Counted from the stretch's first letter, positions 21,526 through 33,339 are shown. The stretch is DNA of 64,000 nucleotides from Eulemur rufifrons (GCF_041146395.1 NC_090989.1:121085501-121149500), one strand, 5' to 3'. Translations and numbers: made by a program. The notes: generated from the letters alone by a model not told the origin.

Positions 21526-22050
21526 GTACTTCCCTGCTCCTTAGTAACTAGAATCCAATCCTGTTTTGGCCTGTGGGCTGGAGGGACCCCAGGGCTTCTG
21601 AGGAAGGCCTCTCAGCCCTGATGCTGAAGCTGAGCTCCAGAGGAGCAGGCAAACCCTCGAGTGTCAGGCCAGCGTACATCCCAGGGATGCCCGAGTGTGG
21701 GTCACACACCAGGGGAAATGGAGCTGCCATTGACTGGAGAAGCCCACAGTTTGGGTTGCAAAGAGCAAGAAAGGAAAAATGCTGAGGGAGTGTCCTCGGC
21801 TGGCTCGGGCAGCTGTGCTCACATCAACCAGGGAAGCCACGGTGGCCTGCAAGTGTAGAAAGCCCCCGCAGGGCCATATCTAAGGAACTAGGATATAGCT
21901 GTGCTGGAACAAGCCAGCCAGGCCAGAGCTGAGACGGGCCCAGCACAGTAAGTGAGGGCAGGTGAGTGCAGTCAGCACCCGCCGCAGAGCTCCTACTCAG
22001 GCTGCCGCCGGGAAGCCCACGGCCAGACTCTGCAGCCTGGAAACAAACCG
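21526..22050. other. Unique DNA, no gene seen
   Basis: GC-rich sequence with short open frames on both strands (21548-21858) that overlap and lack domains. Confidence 0.45.
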
Positions 22051-22054
22051 GGGT

Positions 22055-22190
22055 GACTGGCCCAATCTCACCTTACAGATGAGGAAACTGAGGCTCAGAG
22101 AGGGATTGTAGTCCAACTGGTTGATGGTACAGCTGCAGCTACAGTCCTGGCTCTTGGCCACAAGTCTAGTACCTTCCTCTAAATAAGAAG
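22055..22190 (-). mobile_element. MIR
   Basis: The words 'ttacagatgaggaaactgag' and 'gctcagagagggattgtagt' are the MIR core in reverse, followed by 'agtcctggctcttggcca'. Confidence 0.85.
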
Positions 22191-23026
22191 CATCACTGTC
22201 ACCTGTTTGGGGAGCCACAGTCCTGTGGACATGCTGCCCAGAGAGTCATCCAGGACCTATGAATGACAGAGAATGCAGCAGATGTGATTAGAGTTCAGTG
22301 CAGGACTCAAACGCTGCTTACAAAGAAGCTAACCTGAAACATGAATAATAAGTGGGTGGTGAAAAATTTATTCAATGAAATTCTTCTGATGGAACATGTT
22401 GTCCTCTTTTGGGAGAATTTGTTGATAATGTCTATAGGAGCCAAGCCTTCAGGGGTCGGCGTACCTGCCGGGAAGACTCTAAAAGGGAGGGGAGAGGGAG
22501 GAGAAGGAGGAGGGGGGAGGGCAGAGGGGCTGAGCTGGGAACAGACAGATGGAGTGGGGCTGGGACACACTGAAGCTGGTGCCGCGCGCCCACGGGGGAC
22601 AGTCAGAGAGGCAGCTGCAGGGCCCTGGAGGTCATGGCCTTGCCCTGATGTAGACTCCGCCCTGACTCCCTGGTGACCCTGTCAGTGGAGGCTGTGCTGC
22701 TCAGAGATGCAGGTGGGGGTCGGCGGGAGGTTCAGGAGAGCTCGGAGGAGAGGCTTGCTCTGTGTGGCTGCAGAGACGACACAGCAGCATCAGGGCGGAG
22801 AAGGCCCTGAACAGCACGTGCACAGACATCTGCAGACAGGCAGGAGGCAGAGGCTTTGCACTCCCACTCGCCATGAAACTGACTTGGGTCCATCTCACCC
22901 AGGTCTCTGGGGCACTAAGGGGCTGTAGCTGACACTTGAGCTACATCTTTTCACAATAGCAGCCTATAAAATGGTCCAAAATTGTCACAACTGATTGAGG
23001 GCAACTTGATCACACACAAGTTGTGA
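22191..23026. other. Unique DNA with a G-rich, quadruplex-prone tract
   Basis: From 22485 to about 22530 the plus strand carries several GGG/GGGG runs with loops of 1-6 bases. The 111-codon frame 22341-22676 passes through this tract and is glycine-rich as a result. No gene is supported. Confidence 0.5.
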
Positions 23027-23046
23027 TATATATATATATATATATA
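23027..23046. repeat. (TA)n microsatellite
   Basis: About ten uninterrupted TA steps followed by a GATA interruption. Confidence 0.9.
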
Positions 23047-23123
23047 GATATTAGTCATTCCATCTCTATACACAGAATTAAAACAATTCCCCCAGCCAAC
23101 CCCATTTCAGCTTAGCCCGCAGC

Positions 23124-23875
23124 TTGCTCACAGTGGCACACACGAAGTCAGACAGGTGCACGCACACACGTGCGGGCTCACCCACGGGCCCAGCACCCAC
23201 GCCCCCTGCTCTCCTGGCCCCTCACCCTGGCCCAGGGCTGAAGCTCCCACACCACCCTCTCCTTGGCTCATGCCAGGGCCTGTCCTGTGCCCTACCACCC
23301 TCCTCAGTCCCTTTGCTCACTTCTGCATCCCAAACACTCCCATTCCTCCGACAGAGCCTACCATTCTGTCCGGTTGTCCTCAGGCTTGTAAAATGGCCCT
23401 TCTACCCCTCACGTCACCAACCTATTCTCTCCTTCCCTTCACTCTCAAGGGGGCCTTTCTCCTGTCCCCAGCAGCCACTCGCCTGTCCTCTCTGCAGATT
23501 GCCTGTGGCTCCCCTCCAGGGACACTTCCCTCAAGAGGGGGATGCTCAGGTTCACCTCCAGTGCCTCTCTCCTCTGCCCGGCCCTGCTGACGCAGGTGAC
23601 CACAGAAGTTTCCCCTCCTTGTTTCAGGGATTCTCTGCCACCCTGATGCCCCTCCTTCCTCCTGGCCACACCTTCCCCTCCATGGAGGGGCACGCGGACA
23701 TGCTCAGAACTCACCCTCTGCTCCTCTCCGGCACTGCCTCCTGCAGACCTGATAACTCCTGTGGCTTTAGCACCACTGCCCTTGGCAGGGGCCCCAAGGC
23801 TTGTGTTTCATCCAGACTCATCTGTTAGGCTGCGATTCTGTACCTCGCACCTCCTCATGTCATCAGCCCCTCACT
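23124..23875. other. C/T-rich block holding the longest open frame of the window (234 codons, plus strand)
   Basis: The frame 23124-23828 is rich in Pro, Leu and Ser. A second plus-strand frame (23156-23590, 144 codons) and a minus-strand frame (23445-23714) overlap it, which is what a stop-poor C-rich sequence gives. Its right side runs into L2-like DNA, and parts of the block resemble the L2 body in style. I see no domain, signal peptide or transmembrane pattern and do not call a gene. Confidence 0.5.
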
Positions 23876-24060
23876 CCCAGTGTGTCTCCCCACTGTCTAC
23901 CACACACGCGCGCAGGCACACACAACTTAGTCATCGCTCATCTCCTCCCTAATTCTGCACATTCTTCCTCTCTTTGAACACTTTGGAACAATTCTTGATT
24001 TCTCTTTTTCTACCCCCTTCCCCAATATTCTGCTAATTATCCAATCCTGTGCATATTTAG
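23876..24060 (+). mobile_element. L2 ORF-region fragment
   Basis: The words 'caattcttgatttctctttt' and 'ctaattatccaatcctgtgc' match the L2 stretch that encodes a '...LDSSLSFTPHI...' type segment. Weak but ordered. Confidence 0.5.
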
Positions 24061-24119
24061 TAAGTATTATTGAAGTACAATAAAACAACCTGTCCTAAGC
24101 GTCCACAGTTCTGAGTTCT

Positions 24120-24215
24120 AGCCCAAAGTCTAACACCGTTTGGCTATGTAACGCTTTAGAGACCTCAGTTTGCTTATAATGGGGATTTGGAATAGATGGG
24201 CTTCAAGGACTCTGG
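24120..24215 (+). mobile_element. MIR fragment
   Basis: The words 'tttggctatgtaacgcttta' and 'gacctcagtttgcttataat' with 'ggggatttggaatag' fit the MIR centre. Confidence 0.6.
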
Positions 24216-26985
24216 CAAACACTGCTGGTTACCTGCGCATTATCCATTCTCCTTTTATTCCTTAACAAAACCTAATCTGTCCTGAGCAATAATATGCTCA
24301 GCCACAAATCCAGTTGCTCCCTGGGTAGCCAGGGACCTAAAGGTGACATTTGCTGCACCCTGTAGGTCCTCCCGGTCCAAGAATCATCTCCAGCTATGGC
24401 TGCACAGCTAGTCCTCCATGCAAAAGATGCAAAAGGAAAGCATCTGCTTGCTTGATGTCTCCATAGGAACAGGGTGACCTGTGCTTAGAGGCTCAAAACC
24501 TGGGAGCTGGACAGACATTGGGGTCCACTGGGTCCCAATTCCTGTCTGTCTCAAAGGCCCAGACATGTTCAGGGTCTGATTCCTATGAGATTCTCTCTGC
24601 TGTTGAGTACACTCTGGGCTAATATAGAAATTACTCCTCCCAGCCCTGGTCTCTCTTCTGGAGCTGGAAGAACAAGGTGTGGGACAAGCCTTCAGATGTG
24701 ACAGCTGCCCCCATCCCTGGAGGCTCCTCTTCCTTGGGTACAGCTGGACCATCAGCCTATCAGGACAGGACTGGTTTCCAGACCCCATACTGTACTGGTC
24801 CCTGAAATCCCTGCACACAGTAGGACTTAACTCCCCTCACAAGACCGTCCTTAAGGACACTCTTCTTAACTGTTTAGGGGCCTCTCCTTCACTTTGCCAA
24901 GGGTTCAGTGCCAGGATGAGAATTCCCCAGCTATCCATGGAAGGTCTCCTGGGAATGCTGTCTACACCGAGACCATAGGGAATCTTCTCCAATCTTGACC
25001 TGAACTCGGAAAGCTAGAATGTGGAAGCTAGGAGTTCTGTTGTGAAACTCCATAAGACCAAGAATACTAACATTTTCCTGGGGGATGCCAAGTTGAGAGC
25101 CCTCTGCTCAGGCTGAGCAAGTTCCCAGCACAAAGGGCTCAACGAATTTCAGGAGTTCCTCTGTCCGTCCTGCCTCCAGCCCTGCTGGCTCAGGCTTCCC
25201 TGCAAAGTCTAAAGCTTCTGTTGTCCCCTGGACGGGACTCAGGTCGTGCCAGGGGCCACACATATGAGCCTTTCTCCAAACCAGGGGCAAACCGCCCTGG
25301 CACCATCTCTTGGATGAAAAGCGTGAGTGCTATTTTGTGTTATTTCATCAGTGACAGTTACCTAAACACTGCTTTGGGGAAATGCAAAGCACAAATCAGT
25401 TCTCACAGCTCTTTCTGGTGTCAAACACTCAGGGGACCTGGTGAGCAATCAGCGCACGATTACTCAACAGCAGGTATCCCAGCTGTGCAGATATACACCA
25501 AAGCTGTGGCTCCTCTCGGGATCTTCTCCCCCAAAAGGAGCTAGGCTGAAGGAGGGATGGGAAAGGAAACTGAGATCGGGCCCCAGCCACAGAAGAGGCA
25601 CCTTGAGCAGGGCTGGGGAAAGCCCTTCGCCATGTAGAGAGGCCCCAGCCCCGAGCAGCTGGCGCAGGTGAGCCAACAGGGAAAGGGAGATCTCTCCCAC
25701 TCAGAGACCAGATTGGCAGCCATGGAGCAGCCATTCAGCCCCCCTGGGGCCAAACTGTCCTGTGTGTACAATATGGTGGTGAGCCCGCTGGAGATGTCCT
25801 CTGGGAGCTGAGAGATGCTCATCACCTGAGGGCAGGGGGCACCGTTCCCAGACTCTCCACTAGAGGTCAGCTCTGGGAGAACACAGGCTCTGCCACCCCT
25901 CCTGGCTGGGAGCTCCACCACCTCCAGAGGCTCAGGGCACTGGAAGGAGCTACTACTGCACAGGTGGAGGATGAGATGTTCCCAAACAACCACCCCCATC
26001 CACCGCCCACCCTTGGTACCTGCTGAGTCCTGCATAAATCAGCTCTGAGAGCAACATGGCTCAGCACCCTTCCTCCGAGGTCAGAATGAGCTGACCTCAC
26101 ACCCAGCTGCTCAGGGACCCACATGTCTTGGCCAAGTCACCTGTGATGAAATGGGAGCCCAGATCTCAGTGGAGATAGGGGAAGTCATGTGAGAGTTGCT
26201 CATGCATCCCCCATCCCCCCCGCATCATCGCTCCCAGCCCACTGGTGGTCCCTTCTCCTAGACCCGCTGGGCAGGAGGGGTCATTTTGAGGAGCTGAATG
26301 CTTGCCTGTCCCTACCTAAGAGTCACAGTAAGAGAGAAGAGTGGGGGAAGGGTTCGGAGCCCTTTTTAGGAAGACAAATAAAAATATGGTACATGCCTGG
26401 GTGCTGGCCCAACTGAGCACTTATAAGAAAGCCCAATTTGTAGAGCATAGAAAATCGGGTCTGCCCTGGTCAGAGGAGGGTAAACAAACTCCTGCCCCTT
26501 GAGTATCCCGTAACCACCCACCCTCCCCACCTTAGCTCTGAGCAGTCACTGAGGCACCTGTTAGAGTGGCTGAGAGTCTCAAGTATACAGTTTGAAAAGC
26601 ACCGGGCTGTGCACCCTGAGGCTTGGGCTTCACCATATGCCCAGGTGGCCCCAGGTCAGTGCATACTGAACAACGACCTCCTGTCTGATGAAGGGGAAGG
26701 GGGTGTGAAGCAGGAGGAGACCCTCCTCATACTGGGGCAGCCATTCCATTGACAAGATGAGCTGTGTCACCCACTAAAACCCTGGAAGAAAACACTGGCC
26801 TTCTGAGTAGATCCCTGATGGGCTAAAATGGGCAGCCTGGGGTCTCTAAGCATGAGCCCCACAGCTCCCATGGCTGCACGCCCCGCCAGACAGCCTCGGA
26901 GCATTGGAGGACAAGGAAGGGAGTCTTTGAGGCTAAGCACAACCTTGTGTGGCTGGCTCAGCCCCATCACCGTGCATGCATGCAT
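24216..26985. other. Long unique stretch, no gene supported
   Basis: About 2.8 kb with almost no recognisable repeat. Many overlapping frames on both strands (for example 24408-24818 minus, 25221-25544 plus, 25541-26035 minus, 164 codons) lack domains and splice context. I searched for short conserved motifs and saw none. Confidence 0.5.
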
Positions 26986-27018
26986 GTGTGTGAGTGTGTG
27001 TGTGTGTGTGTGTGTGGG
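26986..27018. repeat. (TG)n microsatellite
   Basis: A GTGTGT tract preceded by 'catgcatgcatg'. The alternating purine-pyrimidine sequence is capable of Z-DNA. A CA-rich patch follows at 27224-27300. Confidence 0.95.
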
Positions 27019-27379
27019 TGGCGCAGCCCAGCCAAGGCAAGAGGGAGTGTGTTCCACCCCGGCAGGGGCCTTTCACCTGGCAGGTCCTTTGGCTCAGGGG
27101 TGCCATTTTATTACATTTTCAGCAAAAACTGAAAGAGGCATTTTACATTGCCCTCATGGGCTCCTGATAAAGAGGAGTCAGATCTTAAAACACAAGAGCA
27201 ACATACATGTATAGAACCCCCATGTGCACACACAAACCTCACAGGTGCTCACAAGATGCACGTACACACCAGTGTGTGGCTTACACACGTTTGTGGCCCA
27301 CACTTCAGCACACCGAGGCAGTGTTGCACTTTGCAGTGTTGCAAAGTGGTCAGGAGTGGGGATGCTGAGCCCGGAGTGC

Positions 27380-27530
27380 TCTGTTCTGTCTAACTCTGTG
27401 TCCTTGGGTAAGTTACCCTACCTCCCTGAGCCTTTGTTGTCTCATTGTAAAGATGCATATGTCAGAACTACCTACCTCCAAGGCACATTCTGAGGATAAA
27501 CTGGGAAATTTACCTGCAAAGTCCCAGTTG
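27380..27530 (+). mobile_element. MIR
   Basis: The words 'ctctgtgtccttgggtaagt', 'ctccctgagcctttgttgtc' and 'attgtaaagatgcat' follow the MIR order. Confidence 0.75.
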
Positions 27531-28370
27531 GAGAGCTGCGCCTGCCCATGGGCATGTAACTGTGTGTGCTGCCCAAGACGACAGTGCTGAGCCAGGGTGG
27601 CGGGGGGCAGCTCTGGAAACCAGGAGGTGCCGGCTCACGCTCTAGGGGGTGGGCGCTGGCCCTGGCAGCTTTTGCTGTCTTTAGGCCAGTTTTCCAGCTC
27701 CAGAGACCTATGGGGAATGACGGCCCTTAGCCCACTGAGTGTCACAAGACCTGCAGCATGTGGACTGTCAGAGGGAAGGTGTTCGGGCACATTCAGGCCA
27801 TATGCTGCTTGCCTGGAAGACGCAGGAGCCAATGCCAAGTCCCTGTAGAGGCAGGCACTGACCGCAGGGAGACAATGGGAGGGAAGGAGAGCTGGGATAA
27901 ATATAGAGGAGAAACTCTAAATAGAGCAGTGACAGATGCAAAGAGAACGAGCAGAGATGGTCTGAATATAGAGCACAGCTTAGGACAACCACACAGAGAC
28001 AGACAGTCAGAGACCCACTGGCAGACAGACGGACAGAGAGCACCAGCCTCCAGGATCACAGGCTTGAGTCACTGCACATGCACAGACACCCACAGCGGAG
28101 GACAGAGAAAAACAATGAAAACACAGACGCCCGTCCGCCTATGACCTTGGCGCCCACTTCGTGCCTGGACTCCCCAGAGGCCCTTGCCTCTTGGCAGCTG
28201 TGTTTCTGACAGCCTGCTGGCCACCAGACCCACATCGTGCCCGGGCAGCAGTGGGGCCTGGAGGGGCAGGCGGGGAGTGGGGCAGAGCAGGTCACCAGCA
28301 AGCCGAGGCAGGAGGAGGAGATACGGCTCCTTCAAACGGCTCAGTCTCCAGCTCGGCCATAGGCAATTAC
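27531..28370. other. Unique DNA, no gene supported
   Basis: A purine-rich, CAGA-repeat-like part lies at 27990-28120. Frames on both strands (27758-28144 plus, 27768-28059 minus, 28056-28335 minus) overlap and show no domain. Confidence 0.45.
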
Positions 28371-28665
28371 GGAGGAGCCTTCACTTGTCAGCCTTGAATT
28401 TTAATGGTATTAATGAGACCTCATGCAGTTTTCTTCCTGGATAAGATGCTTTTCTTCTATGATTCCTGGGCCCTGTGAGTCTACACCTCTCCCTTGTCCT
28501 GGCTGTGCCCGCTCTGTGGGGGGACACGCTGACATTCTTTCTACTTTTGATGATTGTAATTAATTCTTTCCTAGGGAATAAATGAATGTGCTGTCTATGG
28601 ATTAATCATCTGCCATCCCATTGGTAATTTGCCTACAAGAAGAGTTGGCTACTGTCCATCACTAC
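28371..28665. promoter_or_regulatory. Candidate non-coding regulatory element (motif-based)
   Basis: The block combines a GATA site (GATAAG, 28440-28445), a homeodomain cluster TAATTAAT (28557-28564), a bicoid-type GGATTA (28599-28604) and an inverted CCAAT word (ATTGG near 28620). It is repeat-free and AT-rich inside GC-rich DNA. Of the candidates in the window this looks most like a conserved enhancer, but only motif content supports it. Confidence 0.3.
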
Positions 28666-28959
28666 GGGATGTGAGTGGGGGGTGGGGGAAGCAGGGGAAA
28701 CCAGGCTAGAAGCTCCCCAGGCCGACCGACCCTTCTCCAGGCTCCCCTCCTGCTGACGGGAAGGTCAGCCATGCCTCATGTATGCAGCTCAGTGTTCCAC
28801 ACTTTCTTAGGGCACAGGGCTGGTTGTGGTGTTGGTCATATCAGATATGGCCTCCACCGCCCTAGCAACTTGTGTCCAAATGTCCATATGAAAGGTGTTC
28901 TTGGGATGGGTTAACTCACCTGAAAATATCCACTCTTGGGTTCCCTCTGGTTCCTTCTT
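28666..28959. other. Unique DNA, no gene seen
   Basis: Nothing recognisable. Confidence 0.4.
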
Positions 28960-29692
28960 ACCCCTTTGAGCATTTTTCTTGTTCCCTTTTATTGATTACA
29001 CCTTTTTCCACCTGCTCTTTAAATGTTGGGGTTCCCCAGGTGCTACTCTTGGTCTTCTTCTCTGCTCACTATACAGCACTAATTTAGGAAGCCCACTCAC
29101 CCTCCTCACCCACTGGCCAGGCATGCCAGCCCCTGCATCAGGCCCAGGGCAGCGCATAGGAAAGACCACCCTGCCTTCCAGGAGAGCAGCCAGAAACATC
29201 ATGGTGATAAAACCACAGAGCTCTGTGTTTGCAGAATGTAAGAAGTGCTGACAGAGCCCAGAACTTCTTTCCTTTTCTGGAAAATGAGGCTTTTCATGGA
29301 GTCTCATAGGGTTGTGGGATGATTTAATAATGGAAAGTACTGAGAACAGTGCCTGGGGAGATGGTAGGTGCTCAATAAGGTAAGGCACATGCTGCTGCTG
29401 AGACCCACTTCGGTCTCTAGCCCGGACCTCTCTCTGATGTCACAGGTGAGCATACCTAACCCTTCCCCCAGCTATGTCCATGTGGCATCCAACTGGCACT
29501 TTGAATCCCGAAGGTCCCAATGGAATTTAGCTCCCACCCTACGTGTGCACCTCACAGGGACTGCAGCACCACCCACCCATTGTTCCAGTTGCCTGTGCTG
29601 GCACCTGGGAGCCATGTCTTACCCACACCTGACCAGTCATGGTGTCCTCAGAACTCTAGCAGGGTCAGGCTGGAGTATGAAAACCCCTGACC
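28960..29692 (+). mobile_element. L2 ORF2 region, interrupted
   Basis: The part around 29025-29080 ('gttccccaggtgctactctt', 'tcttctctgctcactatac') encodes the end of L2 reverse-transcriptase motif regions. The part 29383-29690 ('ctctagcccggacctctctc', 'catccaactggcactttgaa') continues the L2 body. Between them lie unrelated DNA and a MIR at 29260-29382. All frames are broken. Confidence 0.6.
29260..29382 (+). mobile_element. MIR
   Basis: The words 'ctcatagggttgtgggatga', 'aacagtgcctggggagat' and 'aggtgctcaataaggt' are the MIR 3' half. Confidence 0.75.
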
Positions 29693-29694
29693 TA

Positions 29695-30295
29695 AAAGCA
29701 TGTAGATTCCTCAAAAAGTTCAACATCAAATTAGCCTATAACCCAGCAATTCCAGCCCATAGGCATATGCCAAAAATAATTGAATATAGGTATCCAAAGA
29801 AATCTTTGTGCTCAAATACTCATAGCAGCACTATTCACAATAGCAAAAGGTGGAAAAGCCCATATGTTCATAAATAGATGAATGGATAAATGAAAAGTGG
29901 CATATACATACAATGGAATATTATTCACCCATAAAAAGGAATGAAGTACTGATAATGCTACAACGTGGATGGACCTTGAAATAATTATGCTAAGTGAAAG
30001 AAACCAGACCCAAAAGGTCACATATTGTATGATGCTATTTATATAAACTGTCCGGAATAGGCAAATCCACACAGACAGAGTCATATTGGTGGTTGCCGGG
30101 GGCTGGGGAGAAGGCGAATGGGGAACAGCTACTTAGAGGGCACAGGATTTTATTCTGGAGTGACGGAGATGCTTTGGGACTAGATAGAGGTGGCAGTTGC
30201 ACAGCACTGTGAACGTACCGAATGCCACTGAATTGTTCCCTTTTAAACAGTTAATTTTATGTTTGGAATTTTACCTCAATTTTTAAAAAACTCAT
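29695..30295 (+). mobile_element. Old L1M 3' end (600 bp, 5'-truncated)
   Basis: The full order of the L1 ORF2 tail and 3' UTR is present: 'tataacccagcaattccagc', 'agcagcactattcacaatag', 'acaatggaatattattcacc', 'aagaaaccagacccaaaagg', 'ggttgccgggggctggggag', and an A-rich end near 30290. The upstream border abuts L2. Confidence 0.9.
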
Positions 30296-31599
30296 ATAAG
30301 GTTTTCTCTGGGGAGTGAGTTGGTCTTGGACATAGCCTCCTTTCTGGAGATGCCCAGCACTTCTACGCAAGAGAGGCCACGTGGGGAAGATAGGGCCAGA
30401 GGGTCAATACATGGCTGTATGGGAATATAATAGGAAGCACCTTTCTTCCCCAGACCCCTGCTGAGATGAGCTGGCTGTCCCCAACATGCCTCCTTGGGGA
30501 GGCTGCAGGTGTAGGGTTGGGTTCCTGGGAAAGAAGGCCTTCCCTGCGTGGTGCAGACACAGCAGCCTGGAGGCGCAGAGCAGCCATGCTACTGCCTGAC
30601 CCTCAAAGCAGGAGGCAGTTCCACCCAATCCTATCAGCTACTGAGGCAATTCTGCTGTTCTGGGCTCAGTTCAGGGCAATCCTGCTGTTCTGGGCTCAGT
30701 TGCCTTTACCTAGACTGCTGGGAGCAGCCCTACTCTGGAAGATCCCAGGGTTGGGAGCAGAAGGATGGGCTCTGTGGGGCTGTTCCTCAGAGCAGAAGGT
30801 GCCTGCAGGGGCTGGGGCATTTACTAGTAGGGGAAGAGGGCTCTGGAGAAAGTAGAGGGCCAGAGACCACAGCCAGAGGCCCCCTCCCATCACACCAGAC
30901 AGCCTCTTTCAACATCCAGCCTGATCTTGGATAAAAATGCTCCTGCCTAAGGAAGCCCCCAAAGAGCTCACGCTGGGAGGGTTGGCCAGGAGATGCTAAT
31001 GGCAATTCAGTCCCCAGAGCACTGCAAGCAGTAGGACCCAGGGAGGGCAGCCCAGGCAAAGCAGGTGAAATGGTGAAGTGTTATTCAGCTAAGCGGAGCC
31101 CTTTCTTACAAGTGCCCCCTCCCTCCAACACAGTACTACAGGGGCTGGCAGCAAGGGCTTGATTAACCACTGGAAGACCAGCCGCTACCCCAGGGCTCCT
31201 TGACCGATCAGTGTCTTGGAGGCACCCACTCCACCAGCACAGCCCAGGGCTGGAAGCTCTGGTCCGTCTGTCCTACTCACTCTTCCTTCTGTCTGCCCTC
31301 TCCTAGTCTCTGGGTTCCAGATGGTGATTGATTCTCCATTTGTCTCTCATTTCATTTTATCATCCTACTTTATCTTCCTTGCAGCCTTTTTCTTTCTTTG
31401 GACAATTCCTGTGGCTCCCCTGACTAGGCCAGGGTGGGAGGGGAATGGTACAAAGGGTGGGAGAGGCTGCGTGTCTCTATAGTTCTCCCGGTTGTAAACA
31501 CTGACTCCGTGTCTTGAGATTTTGGGGTGGCGATAAATTCACTTGGATGTTTATATTACCTTTTCCCCAAACCTGTGAAGTCTTATTGATTCTCCTCTT
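30296..31599. other. Unique DNA with a 30-bp tandem duplication
   Basis: A 30-base unit is present twice head to tail at 30645-30674 and 30675-30704 (unit begins 'ggcaat'), with a single mismatch over the first 27 bases. The 129- and 128-codon plus-strand frames 30466-30855 and 30548-30934 overlap in different phases through this region and are not supported as genes. Confidence 0.55.
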
Positions 31600-32310
31600 T
31601 AACATTCCTCCATCCATTCTCCTCTCCATCCCTGCACACCTGGTTCAGGCACTTTGGGGTCTCTCCTGAGTAATCACAGCAGGCAGCACTCTTCTGGCCC
31701 ACCTCCCTGCCCCAGCTGGCTCCTCCCAAGTGCACCCCAGCAAAAGCCTGAGCACCTCCCTCTCTCGCTCAGTGGTCATCAAAGTGCAGCTCCTGCGCCA
31801 GCAGCATCAATATCCCCTGGGAACTGGTCGGAAATGCGAATTCTCAGACCATCTCCCAGACCTACAGATTCAGAAACTCTGGCAGAGGGTCCAACAGTTT
31901 GTGTTTCAATAAGCTCTCCAAGAGATTCTGTTGCCTGCTAAAGTTGAAAACCACTGACCTACTTAAAAGCCTTCAGTGGCTCCCACAGCCAGGCCCAGAT
32001 TCCTTAGCACAACGTGCCGGGCCTCTGGGACCTGCTCCCTGCCCACCTTCTGAGTCCCGAGCCCTCCTCCCGGCCCCTCCCAGCTCACCTTGTTTCCGCC
32101 ATTCCCACCAGCTGACGGGTCCATGCACAGGGCCTGTTCAGGCCTCTGTGCCATGTTCCCTCACGCTAGGATGCCCTGACCCCACCCACAGAGCTCACTG
32201 GCCACTCCTCCTCTGGGTGCCTCTGTCTCCCTGAATAGCCCGAATCCCTGTAGTAATTAGCCGTCAGCCTGTCACCCTCTCTCCCTAGCTCTTTGAGGGT
32301 AGGGTCACAT
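31600..32310 (+). mobile_element. L2 3' half, split by MER5A
   Basis: The right part is clear: 'aaaagccttcagtggctccc', 'cagctcaccttgtttccgcc', 'ccatgttccctcacgctagg', 'ctagctctttgagggtaggg'. The left part (31600-31770) is diverged. The MER5A at 31771-31957 interrupts it just before the 'cctacttaaaagccttcagt' segment. Confidence 0.8.
31771..31957 (-). mobile_element. MER5A hAT MITE inside L2
   Basis: Reverse MER5A order: 'cagtggtcatcaaagtgcag', 'cagcagcatcaatatcccct', 'gaaatgcgaattctcagacc', 'gacctacagattcagaaact', ending 'ttgaaaaccactgac'. Both terminal repeats are present, so the element is near full length. Confidence 0.9.
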
Positions 32311-32544
32311 ATTTGTGCTTAAGAATCCTACTACCCTGTGCATATGTGACACCAGGACTTAAGTGCTATCCCCTGGGTAGCCACAAGGTCCCTGAACACA
32401 CACCAGCATACAGGCATTCATTTTACTGTTGGGTTTACTGTTATTGCAGTTGGGTTACTGGGCCCTTGGAGGTCTCAGCAAGCTCACTGCAGCTCCCCTG
32501 GCCCCATGCTCTTGATGGCATGGCTTCTGGGTGGCGGGCCGAGT
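32311..32544. other. Unique DNA, no gene seen
   Basis: Nothing recognisable. Confidence 0.4.
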
Positions 32545-32720
32545 GTGCAGAAAGAACTATGCAGTTGGAGTCTGATGAGCTGTGTTGAATCCTGGTTCTG
32601 TCACTTTCTAGCATTGGGACCTCAGAAAAAGCTCCAAGACTCAGTTTTCTCATCAGCAAAATGGGCTCTTAAAAACATCTCCCAAAACTGTTGTACTAAT
32701 TTAGATAAGTGTACATCCTA
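32545..32720 (+). mobile_element. MIR
   Basis: The words 'ttgaatcctggttctgtcac', 'tttctagcattgggacctca' and 'ctcagttttctcatcagcaa' are the MIR 5' half and core; the 3' end fades by 32715. Confidence 0.85.
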
Positions 32721-32724
32721 ATTT

Positions 32725-32900
32725 GAGTCCCTCTGACAGCAGAGCCTGACACAAGGATTTAGGTGCAGGTAATTTACTTAGGAAGTGATCTCAGGGAATA
32801 GGAGGGAAGATCGGGGGATAGCAAGACAGGAGAGAGGAAATGCCAGTGTAACTATTGCTGTAGGTAAGAGGAGGGGCTCCTTCCTGCAGGAATGTCTGAA
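32725..32900 (-). repeat. Probable old LTR-like repeat, reverse orientation
   Basis: The words 'agcagagcctgacacaagga' and 'aatttacttaggaagtgatc' resemble the reverse of the closing part of the repeat at 4370-4865. The assignment is tentative. Confidence 0.35.
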
Positions 32901-33339
32901 AAGCATAGAGAATGCCCCTTCCTCCTACCCCCACCCCACCTTCCCCGAAATGTCATCCAAAGGACAGAAAGTGGGGTCATTTGTCACAGCTCCCATCTCC
33001 CATTGATTAAAGGCTGACATGGCCATTAATTCCCCCCACCCATTTCCACATCATACCTCCAAGCTGCTGTCACTTGCAGGTGCATGGGTTCCTGAAGCTT
33101 CAGCGAAGACCTGGAGGCAGAGAAGCTAAGAAGTGCAAAGCGCACTTGAAGTGGGACGCTCAGCTTGAGTCTGAGCGCACGTAGAATTTTCCACCACAGC
33201 TGCAACTGAAATCAGGCAGGCTGAGGGGATGTAAAATGGGTCCCCAAATGCATCTGCTACAGACTGTGAACATACACTCCCACAGAACGTTGTGATTGCC
33301 TCTAATGTCGCCCTTGTTTCTCTGGCTTGAGACCACCTG
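32901..33339. other. Unique DNA, no gene seen
   Basis: No repeat or frame is supported. Confidence 0.4.

Noticed and set aside
25541..26035. 164-codon minus-strand frame
   Set aside because: Overlapped by other frames in the same block, with no family signature.
26560..26650. Possible MER5A fragment
   Set aside because: Only loose similarity ('gtttgaaaagcaccggg') and no terminal repeat.
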